Source: JAWVZH01 sp033722295
Lineage (GTDB): Bacteria > Bacteroidota > Bacteroidia > Chitinophagales > Saprospiraceae
Direction of reading: 5' to 3'
Assembly: GCA_033722295.1 (NCBI GenBank)
Contig: JAWVZH010000175.1
Coordinates: forward strand, 1 to 5,371
Length of the DNA stretch: 5,371 nucleotides
The notes beneath the pieces are model-generated. The model was not told the DNA's origin and searched no databases. It was given only the letters and a program-made list of their open reading frames with translations. This document shows positions 1 to 5,207 of this stretch, piece after piece (the first letter of the stretch is position 1; each line of letters starts with the position of its first letter). Position numbers and translations under genes: made by a program.

Positions 1-378
1 ATCGCTCTGGCCATCATCATTATGATGATGCTTTCTACCATGCCGGTAGCCGAATGGGTCATCGAGATGATGTCCTTCTTCACCATACTGTGCATCTTTG
101 AGTTCGTCATACTGACCATAGATCATGAACTGCACTATGCGACGGAGGGCATGCCACTCCCGATGTTTGGCGCCAAGGTCTTACTCCTGTCGGTTCTGTT
201 CCCGCTGCACCATGTCATAGAAAGTGGTGTCATCAAATACATGAAAAAACGCAACAGGCTAAAAGATCCCGAGGACACGGCATCTTTCACTTTCAAGCGA
301 ACGATCAGAAAAGGCCTGGCGGCCATCTGGCCATGGACAGCGCCGAAGGATATGAGAGATAATGCGGATGACAAGTAA
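1..378 (+). CDS. C-terminal part of a multi-pass membrane protein, unknown function (5' partial)
   Basis: The reading frame is open from the first base, so the gene begins upstream of the window; the ATGs at 22, 25 and 28 lie inside a hydrophobic run and are unlikely starts. The visible 125 residues show the end of one hydrophobic segment (residues 1-11), a second at about 19-40 and a third at about 56-78. A basic, charged, probably cytoplasmic tail follows (KKRNR near 82-86). Histidines and acids cluster near the membrane (DHELH at 41-45, HHVIE at 70-74); they could bind metal, but that is a guess. I do not recognise the family. The last codons and the TAA stop (376-378) run into a heptamer repeat array, so the repeat supplies the stop and may have reshaped the C-terminus. 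Confidence 0.72.
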   Translation: MALAIIIMMMLSTMPVAEWVIEMMSFFTILCIFEFVILTIDHELHYATEGMPLPMFGAKVLLLSVLFPLHHVIESGVIKYMKKRNRLKDPEDTASFTFKRTIRKGLAAIWPWTAPKDMRDNADDK

Positions 379-450
379 CGAGTAACGAGTAACGAGTAAC
401 GAGTGACAAGTGACAAGTGACAAGTGACAAGTGACAGGTGACAGGTGACA
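374..450. repeat. 7-bp tandem repeat array (11 units)
   Basis: Eleven consecutive heptamers can be read by eye: four AGTAACG (374-401), five AGTGACA (402-436) and two GGTGACA (437-450), followed by a partial unit AGTAGCT. The heptamer just before the array, GATGACA at 367-373 inside the upstream gene, differs from GGTGACA at one position, so the array may have grown from coding sequence. The first unit contains the stop codon of that gene. Variants are grouped in blocks, as expected from local slippage duplication. Similar AGTAACG/AGTGACA heptamer runs are, as far as I recall, seen in many environmental bacterial genomes; no function is evident. Confidence 0.95.
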
Positions 451-524
451 AGTAGCTTGTGTGCAGCCGAAAGATGAAACGATCGAAAGTTCTGTTCGCC
501 TTTTTCAGATCCGATAGAGCACTA

Positions 525-560
525 TTTTTTTCTCTCTTTCTGCGCCTCTGCGAGAAATCA
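525..560 (-). repeat. Possible dispersed short repeat of the 'SRRGAE' kind
   Basis: On the minus strand this stretch reads TTTCTCGCAGAGGCGCAG followed by a purine-rich AAAGAGAGAAAAAAA run. In one frame it would encode MISRRGAEREKK. Sequences encoding (F/I)SRRGAExxR are, from memory, scattered in non-coding DNA of many unrelated environmental bacteria and often produce spurious ORF calls. Only one copy is present in this window, so the assignment rests on recollection and not on an internal repeat. It lies between the ends of two convergent genes, where dispersed repeats do little harm. Confidence 0.4.
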
Positions 561-575
561 TTTCAATAGATCGTA

Positions 576-1040
576 TCAGTTCTTCTCATACAAAAACAGC
601 AGTCCATCAAACGGTGTATCATCATAGAACATGTGATCCGAACAGAATATATCGCAGTTGAGAGCCGGGTGAGAGGGCTTTGTTTTAAGCTGGAACACAG
701 AAGAAGGCCCGCTTGAATTTTGGTTTGGCTCCAGGGTCCAGGAGAAATCAACGACCTGCAGCGTGTCTCCCGGAGATTCACGCCATCGCAGTTGTCCTGA
801 ATCCGGAGAAAAAGTTATTTCAGCCTGGGGCATTTCATCCGGAGGGATGCAAAATCCGCAGTCAAAATGGATCAGCGTCCAGTCTCCCCTAAGCCCGGAT
901 CTGATACTGATTTCATCCTTCAATGCATTTTCCCGACAAGATTCCATAATTTGGTAGGGATCTGCGATCGGACTCTCCTTACTTTTTTCACATTGAAAAA
1001 ACAAAGCTGTTATAAAACACAGGGTGACTATCTTTCTCAT
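576..1040 (-). CDS. Small secreted lipoprotein, unknown function
   Basis: The 154-residue product starts MRKIVTLCFITALFFQC: two basic residues, a hydrophobic stretch and a cysteine at 17. This fits a lipoprotein signal peptide with a relaxed lipobox (FFQC) of the Bacteroidota type, so the mature protein is probably anchored by lipid at Cys17. The rest is polar and probably beta-rich. A GDWTLIHFDCGFC stretch (52-64) and a later FSPDSGQLRW stretch (77-86) are loosely like the strands of small lipocalin-like lipoproteins, but I cannot assign a family. Mature cysteines at 35, 61, 64, 129 and 133 suggest disulfides. The start is supported by AAAGGA 9 nt upstream. It is divergent from the PNGase-like gene across a very short gap, so the two promoters must overlap; a link in function is possible but unproven. 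Confidence 0.82.
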   Translation of the reverse strand: MRKIVTLCFITALFFQCEKSKESPIADPYQIMESCRENALKDEISIRSGLRGDWTLIHFDCGFCIPPDEMPQAEITFSPDSGQLRWRESPGDTLQVVDFSWTLEPNQNSSGPSSVFQLKTKPSHPALNCDIFCSDHMFYDDTPFDGLLFLYEKN

Positions 1041-1049
1041 ATTGTCTCA

Positions 1050-1055
1050 TCCTTT
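1050..1055 (-). promoter_or_regulatory. Ribosome binding site of the lipoprotein gene
   Basis: Read on the minus strand, AAAGGA lies 9 nt before the ATG that ends at 1040. It is the clearest Shine-Dalgarno-like site in the window and fixes the start of the lipoprotein. It sits within the 45-bp gap separating this gene from the divergent PNGase-like gene. Confidence 0.6.
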
Positions 1056-1085
1056 AGTAATATTATGCGACAAGAATCAAAAACG

Positions 1086-3002
1086 ATGCAAAGACCATAC
1101 ATTTTTCTCTTTATTTGGATGATTACCACGACAGTCCTTTGTGGACAGGATACCATTGTCGTACCTACTTTCACCTGGGAATCCGAAAGCCGGGACTCTG
1201 TATTCCGCTTCCCTGATGATCCGGGACAGACCTATCACAAGATTCTGATGAAATATGGCATGCGCTGTCATGATCTTGCGGTGGGCAACGGAGATGTCGG
1301 TTGTCGGGAATGGGATTATAGTTGTAATACGATAATCTATGACTCTACCAGGACAGACAGTGTTCTGGTAGACGATGGCATGGGCAACCTGGTCTATGAG
1401 ACCAGTTCGCCGGTCCGTTATGAGATCATGTCCTTCGTAACACCGTATGGCAATGGCCTGGACCTGGGTCCGGAAGGCAAAACATGGACTTTCGATCTGA
1501 CCGATTATGCGCCCATTTTGAAGGGTAAAAAGCGGATGGCCCTGATAGGGGGCGGACAGAACCAGGAAGAGATGCAGATCACTTTTTATTTTATCACAGG
1601 CACCCCGGAAAGGGAAGTCATAGACATAAGACCTATCTGGCCCCTGCAGTTCCAGGTGACCGGAGACCCCATCAATGAAAACTTGCGTTTTGAGCCCCGC
1701 AATGTCAAAATACCTGACAATACTGAGCATGTAGGGATAAAGAGCGTGATTACAGGTCACGGGCAGACGGGTGAATTCACACCGTTCATGCACCGCTTGA
1801 CTATTAATAATGACCGTCGGGAGGCCTACAGGGTCTGGAAAGAATGCAGTAACATCCCCGTGTATCCGCAAGGCGGCACGTGGCTCCTGGATCGTGCCGG
1901 TTGGTGTCCCGGGGATCCCAGCCAGGTCAATTTTTTCGAATTGACCGCAGAGGAAATATCGGCCGGAGAATTTACGATCGATTATTCCGTGAGAGACATT
2001 GTGCAGGCTCCGGACCTGAGATATATAGTAAATCACCAGATGATCTTCTATGGTCCATATAATTTTGACAACGATCTCTCTGTACATGATATCATACGAC
2101 CGAGTGAACGGGTGGAGCACGCACGGTTCAATCCTGTTTGTTTCAAGCCTGAAATAGTGATCCGTAACGGAGGCAGCAACGATGTCACTGCTGCACGGAT
2201 AGAGTACGGTATTCGCGGGCAGCAGAAACTTGTGTATGACTGGAACGGTGAGCTGGCAACGGGTGATACGGATACTATTGAACTGGAATATCCGGAAGAA
2301 GAGTTTACGAGACTGGCTGCCGAATCACATTTTGAGGTATCCATCCTTGATGACGATGATTATTCAGATAACAATCACATGACGGTAACCTTCCAACCGG
2401 TGCCACATTACCAGGGAGAGCGAGTGCTTCTCTTATTGACCACCAATAAGGCCCCCAAAGACAACCGACTGGAATTGAGAAATTCGAGTGGCGAACTGCT
2501 GTTGGAATACGATGAGCTTGAGTCAAGCCGCTCCTACTTTGAAGAGGTCACCCTGGACGCCGGATGTTACGAAATCTTGTTAACCGACAATCGGGATGAC
2601 GGATTGTATTATTGGGCATACGAGACCAATGGTCCAAACATCGGTCGCGGAGGTCTCGAGATCTTTGTAGATGATATCAGTGTACACGAATTCGAACCGG
2701 AGTTTGGCCGTTTTGTGCAATTTGATTTTTCGGTGGCCACGGCAACGGCTGTCGAACAAGCCGGGATCGAACTATTGAGCGTTTATCCGAATCCTGCGGA
2801 GGACCAAATATATATTGAATCGACGAACACCAGAAGTAATACCGAAATTCGAATTTATACTGTCGATGGTCAGTTGCTCCAAAGGTCAGAACACACATCG
2901 AACAGGACGATCATGCAGACAGACCACTTGAAGCCGGGCATCTACATACTGGAACTGTTGAGCCAGGGGCAAACCTCAAGGACTAAAATCGTGAAACAGT
3001 AA
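1086..3002 (+). CDS. Secreted peptide-N-glycosidase F-like protein with T9SS sorting domain
   Basis: The 638-residue product resembles PNGase F, which hydrolyses the GlcNAc-Asn bond of N-glycans and turns Asn into Asp. A signal peptide covers about 1-20, with likely cleavage at LCG/Q. PNGase F N-like domain, about 25-180: CREWD (73-77) aligns Asp77 with catalytic Asp60; YEIMSFVTPYG (112-122) and GTPE are also shared. C-like domain, about 185-325: Glu230 aligns with Glu206, and DRAGWCPG (269-276) keeps Arg270 and Trp273 (Arg248, Trp251). Cys61-Cys73 and Cys254-Cys274 match two of the three PNGase F disulfides. By hand alignment Glu118, Trp120 and Cys204-Cys208 have no clear counterparts, so activity is uncertain. 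Residues 340-440 look like an Ig/CARDB-type domain. A beta-rich region at 440-550 contains DAGCYEILLTDNRDDGL, and 563-638 (SVYPNPAEDQ to GIYILEL to KIVKQ) is a T9SS type A sorting domain. The start at 1086 fits the signal peptide; ATG 1065 is possible. ATG 867 would overlap the lipoprotein gene and bury the signal peptide. Confidence 0.9.
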   Translation: MQRPYIFLFIWMITTTVLCGQDTIVVPTFTWESESRDSVFRFPDDPGQTYHKILMKYGMRCHDLAVGNGDVGCREWDYSCNTIIYDSTRTDSVLVDDGMGNLVYETSSPVRYEIMSFVTPYGNGLDLGPEGKTWTFDLTDYAPILKGKKRMALIGGGQNQEEMQITFYFITGTPEREVIDIRPIWPLQFQVTGDPINENLRFEPRNVKIPDNTEHVGIKSVITGHGQTGEFTPFMHRLTINNDRREAYRVWKECSNIPVYPQGGTWLLDRAGWCPGDPSQVNFFELTAEEISAGEFTIDYSVRDIVQAPDLRYIVNHQMIFYGPYNFDNDLSVHDIIRPSERVEHARFNPVCFKPEIVIRNGGSNDVTAARIEYGIRGQQKLVYDWNGELATGDTDTIELEYPEEEFTRLAAESHFEVSILDDDDYSDNNHMTVTFQPVPHYQGERVLLLLTTNKAPKDNRLELRNSSGELLLEYDELESSRSYFEEVTLDAGCYEILLTDNRDDGLYYWAYETNGPNIGRGGLEIFVDDISVHEFEPEFGRFVQFDFSVATATAVEQAGIELLSVYPNPAEDQIYIESTNTRSNTEIRIYTVDGQLLQRSEHTSNRTIMQTDHLKPGIYILELLSQGQTSRTKIVKQ

Positions 3003-3499
3003 TGTCTGGATTTGAAATTCGTCCGAGGTTCAGCCGAAGGGTGAAAATGTCGCTTGAAGAACTACTGAATAGGCTTGAGGAACGCTGGAACTTGCCGGAG
3101 GAGAAGGTCAAGGGATATAAAGTAGATCACCACGTCTATCTGAGCATACCGGAAGAAGATCGCCATTTCTGGAGTCCTCAACTTGCACTTGAACTGATCG
3201 ATGAAGGGGACGAAGTAGAAATTCGCGCATTGTTCGGGCCGAGCCCCAGTGTGTGGCTCATGTTTATTTTTGTTTATTCATTTCTTGGCTTTCTGGCTTT
3301 TGTGGTCCTGATCATCGGAGGTTCGCGATGGAACCTGGGAATGTCGGCGGGCATACTCTGGTTCATCCCGGTCCTTTTAGGGCTTGTCGTACTGGCTATT
3401 ATCACGGCAAAGGCGGGTCAAAGGCTCGGGCATGAACAGATGCATCACTTATATGGCTTTCTCAATAGGACTGTAATTGAAATGGAGCAGGAGGAATAG
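3002..3499 (+). CDS. Two-helix membrane protein, unknown function
   Basis: The 165-residue product has a soluble N-terminal part (1-82) with a helical stretch, SLEELLNRLEERW (17-29), and a motif-like HHVYLSIPEEDRHFWSPQL (43-61). Two transmembrane segments follow at about 84-106 and 115-136, then a short tail with HEQMHHLYGFLNR (144-156) and an acidic end. Both ends are probably cytoplasmic. I have an impression of similar proteins in other Bacteroidota but cannot name a family. The start codon overlaps the PNGase-like stop by one base (TAATG), a classic coupling arrangement, so the two genes are probably one operon. An internal ATG at 3047 is preceded by an AAGGG-like site (about 3037-3041) and would give a 150-residue protein starting MSLEELL; this alternative start cannot be excluded. 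Confidence 0.82.
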   Translation: MSGFEIRPRFSRRVKMSLEELLNRLEERWNLPEEKVKGYKVDHHVYLSIPEEDRHFWSPQLALELIDEGDEVEIRALFGPSPSVWLMFIFVYSFLGFLAFVVLIIGGSRWNLGMSAGILWFIPVLLGLVVLAIITAKAGQRLGHEQMHHLYGFLNRTVIEMEQEE

Positions 3500-3513
3500 T
3501 TATTGTTTTTATC

Positions 3514-3561
3514 TATCATGGAAAAATCAATTGTACTGATCTGTGGACGATCTCGCCAGAA
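3514..3561 (+). repeat. Degenerate direct repeat, copy A
   Basis: This copy starts 15 bases after the stop codon of the two-helix membrane protein gene. It reads TATCATGGA (3514-3522), a 10-base spacer, then GTACTGATCTGTG (3533-3545), and shares a further TCGCC..GAA block (3553-3561) with copy B. Copy B has the same blocks in the same order and orientation, with indels between them. The pairing brackets the 71-residue protein gene. Confidence 0.65.
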
Positions 3562-3581
3562 GGAGTTGCACATCTTTTTTT
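3542..3581 (+). terminator. Possible weak intrinsic terminator after the PNGase-like operon
   Basis: A seven-T run (3575-3581) follows a weak imperfect stem in which TGTG (3542-3545) can pair with CACA (3569-3572) and CTC (3552-3554) with GAG (3563-3565). The stem is short and interrupted, so this is a tentative call made mainly from the T-run and its position about 75 bases after the last stop codon of the operon. Confidence 0.25.
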
Positions 3582-3768
3582 AAATAATAAATAAAAAAGT
3601 GATAACGCCCTTGTAATATCAATTTTAAGAAATTGAATCCGGGGCTTAATCTGACCGAGGTCTAACTCTATGATGTGGTGTTTCTCTTTTTTTGAAATAA
3701 AAATGAATTTGGTCGAATTCTAAATAACGCCCGTCGTTTAAAATGGAATTGACAATGTAAATGATGTA

Positions 3769-3790
3769 GGTTTTTTATAGGTAAAAAACC
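3769..3790 (+). promoter_or_regulatory. Hairpin directly upstream of the small membrane protein gene
   Basis: GGTTTTTT (3769-3776) and AAAAAACC (3783-3790) form a perfect 8-bp stem with a six-base loop, ATAGGT, ending six bases before the ATG at 3797. In mRNA it could mask or shape the translation start; in DNA it could be a protein-binding dyad. A TTGACA at 3749-3754 lies just upstream and could be a -35-like element, but I find no well-spaced -10 or Bacteroidota -7 (TAnnTTTG) partner. Confidence 0.45.
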
Positions 3791-3796
3791 AGGATC

Positions 3797-4012
3797 ATGT
3801 CAGGATTCATCATCGATGCAGCAAGGCGCAACAGGGAAAACCTGAAATTACGCAAAAGGAAACATCCTCTGAGTGGAAAGCGCGTCGGTGGCCCAACGAA
3901 TATTCAAGGAAGAAGAGATACGGGCAGGGACTACAGGGAGGGTAAAATAGCTATTGTCTTATTGCTTTTATCGATCGTCCTGGTTTTGGTGATATGGTTT
4001 TTAGTCTTTTGA
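3797..4012 (+). CDS. Small basic tail-anchored membrane protein, unknown function
   Basis: The 71-residue product has a strongly basic soluble part (1-50), including ARRNRENLKLRKRKH (9-23) and several more arginines, and one transmembrane helix at its extreme C-terminus (about 50-71, nearly all I, L, V and F). This predicts an N-inside, tail-anchored inner-membrane protein; the basic part could touch nucleic acid, ribosomes or lipid head groups. The ATG at 3797 is the only Met codon in the frame, and a stop lies four codons upstream (3782-3784), so the start is secure. AGGA at 3791-3794 is too close for a normal ribosome binding site. I recall other short Bacteroidota proteins with an NRxxLxxRK motif near the N-terminus, but cannot name a family. 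The gene sits between two copies of a direct repeat and 88 bp upstream of the recombinase, so it may be cargo. Confidence 0.68.
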   Translation: MSGFIIDAARRNRENLKLRKRKHPLSGKRVGGPTNIQGRRDTGRDYREGKIAIVLLLLSIVLVLVIWFLVF

Positions 4013-4031
4013 AATGAGACGTGCGGTTACT

Positions 4032-4084
4032 TATCATGGATTTTGGGTACTGATATGTGAAGTATCATGAGATGAGTCGCCGAA
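4032..4084 (+). repeat. Degenerate direct repeat, copy B
   Basis: This copy starts 20 bases after the stop of the 71-residue gene and runs into the leader of the recombinase gene. It reads TATCATGGA (4032-4040), a six-base spacer, GTACTGATATGTG (4047-4059; one mismatch in 13 from copy A) and TCGCCGAA (4077-4084). It also holds a second TATCATG (4063-4069). GGTACT/AGTATC (4046-4051 with 4061-4066) could form a short stem with one G-T pair. Confidence 0.65.
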
Positions 4085-4100
4085 TAGAACACAAGATAGA

Positions 4101-5207
4101 ATGAGAACCAAAATTGTGGTAAAGAAGGTCACACACCGTCAGAGGCAACGGCTGGCGCTTATATTCCAATATGATGAAGAGCTCATCAGCCAGGTCAAGC
4201 GGATCCCCGGTATCCAATGGAGCAAGACCATGGGATGCTGGCATGTGCCTGTGGATACGAACGTCGGCAAATATTTGAAAGCTTTGATCAAAGACGGATC
4301 TACGACCTCGCAGGAGAATGAAAGTAAAAAAAAGCGAAATATTGCCCCAGTTAGCGGGCACAACAAAAGAGCAATCGGGAGGTTCAGGTCCTGGATGGCT
4401 CAGCGGCGATACAGTAAAGTCACCATCAAGCATTATGAAAGCAAGATGTTTAGGTTTTTCGGGATCATCGGTAAAAAGTGGGAAGATGTGACAGTCGAAG
4501 ACATTGAAAAGTACAGTTATAACCACTACGTGAAGCCCGGATCGAAGAGAGGGGGATACAGCAGTCAGAACATTTTTATCAGCGCATTAAAGTTGTTTTA
4601 TAAGTCAAACCGGTCAGAAGTCCTGGTACCTGAAGATATTAAGCGTCCAATAAAAAGGAGGCGGTTGCCGACAGTTTTAAGCGAGAGCGAGATAAGGCGC
4701 CTGCTGCGAGTCACTACGAACCTGAAGCATCGTGCATTATTGATGCTCATTTACAGTGCAGGATTGAGGATCGGAGAGACCTTGCAATTGAGGATCACTG
4801 ATGTTGACAGTCAGCGCCGTGTTGTTGAGGTTCATCAGGGAAAAGGTCATAAAGACAGGAGAGTACCTTTATCGAGGAAGGTGTTGGAGTTGCTCAGGGA
4901 GTATTTTCGGATCTATCGTCCGGAGAAATATTTATTTGAAGGCATGCGTCAGGGGAGGCCTTATTCTCCTAAATCAGCACAGCAGGTATTACAGAGGGCG
5001 GTCAGGAGGGCCGGAATTACCAAGAGAGTAACGTTACATACTTTACGACACAGTTATGCCACACATCTGATGGAGAGAGGCGTGGGTCTGCGGTATATAC
5101 AGGAGATATTAGGTCATCAAAGTCCGAAGACGACGATGATTTACACTCATGTGAGTGGCAAACGGTTGCGGGATATCGTGAGTCCTTTGGATGAAATGGA
5201 TATATGA
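4101..5207 (+). CDS. Tyrosine recombinase / phage-type integrase
   Basis: This complete 368-residue enzyme should cut and rejoin DNA through a 3'-phosphotyrosine intermediate at specific sites. An N-terminal module (about 18-62) reads like F.YDEELI..VK.IPG..WSK...CWHVP. A lysine-rich linker (about 64-90) follows, then a SAM-like core-binding domain (about 88-172: WMAQRRYSKVTIKHYESKM, SSQNIFISALKLFYK). The catalytic domain (about 185-355) has all six expected residues: Arg223 (SAGLRIGE), Lys248 (GKGHKDR), His313 and Arg316 (HTLRHSYATHL), His339 (LGHQS) and Tyr348 (TTMIYTHVS). Nothing suggests inactivation. The length is a little above XerC/XerD because of the N-terminal module. It is not XerC or XerD on context, and I see no clear IntI-specific insertion. 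The ATG at 4101 has no good Shine-Dalgarno site. Repeats and dyads lie on both sides and are candidate recombination sites. Confidence 0.93.
   Translation: MRTKIVVKKVTHRQRQRLALIFQYDEELISQVKRIPGIQWSKTMGCWHVPVDTNVGKYLKALIKDGSTTSQENESKKKRNIAPVSGHNKRAIGRFRSWMAQRRYSKVTIKHYESKMFRFFGIIGKKWEDVTVEDIEKYSYNHYVKPGSKRGGYSSQNIFISALKLFYKSNRSEVLVPEDIKRPIKRRRLPTVLSESEIRRLLRVTTNLKHRALLMLIYSAGLRIGETLQLRITDVDSQRRVVEVHQGKGHKDRRVPLSRKVLELLREYFRIYRPEKYLFEGMRQGRPYSPKSAQQVLQRAVRRAGITKRVTLHTLRHSYATHLMERGVGLRYIQEILGHQSPKTTMIYTHVSGKRLRDIVSPLDEMDI

Larger units (their letters stand above)
3500..3796. other. AT-rich intergenic region with short repeats and hairpins
   Basis: No convincing gene is present in these 297 bases, which are clearly richer in A and T than the flanking genes. 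They hold copy A of a degenerate direct repeat (3514-3561), a possible weak terminator ending in T7 (3575-3581), and two copies of ATAACGCCC (3602-3610 and 3724-3732). A 7-bp stem TCAATTT/AAATTGA with loop TAAG lies at 3619-3636, and an 8-bp stem hairpin at 3769-3790. Two tiny ATG frames (3518-3583, 21 codons; 3670-3723, 17 codons) have no ribosome binding site at a usable distance. Confidence 0.7.

Noticed and set aside
135..416. Minus-strand frame over the heptamer array and membrane protein gene
   Set aside because: Its start region is only the translated heptamer repeat (LVTRYSLLVTRY), a common spurious ORF, and the rest is antisense to a hydrophobic protein.
374..450. CRISPR array interpretation of the repeat
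   Set aside because: Units are 7 bp, directly adjacent with no spacers, and no cas gene is in the window.
867..1085. N-terminal extension of the PNGase-like frame to the ATG at 867
   Set aside because: It would place 73 polar residues before a clear signal peptide and overlap the lipoprotein gene, which has its own signal peptide and ribosome binding site.
1077..2120. Long minus-strand open frame (347 codons) antisense to the PNGase-like gene
   Set aside because: It lies wholly opposite well-supported PNGase F-like domains, has no recognisable motifs, and its composition looks like a reverse-frame shadow.
3002..3813. Both small plus-strand proteins begin MSGF, hinting at a duplicated 5' end
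   Set aside because: The similarity stops after the fourth residue and the DNA differs at synonymous positions, so it is most likely coincidence.
4065..4526. Minus-strand 153-codon frame opposite the integrase start
   Set aside because: It is antisense to the integrase N-terminal domains and lacks any domain or signal of its own.
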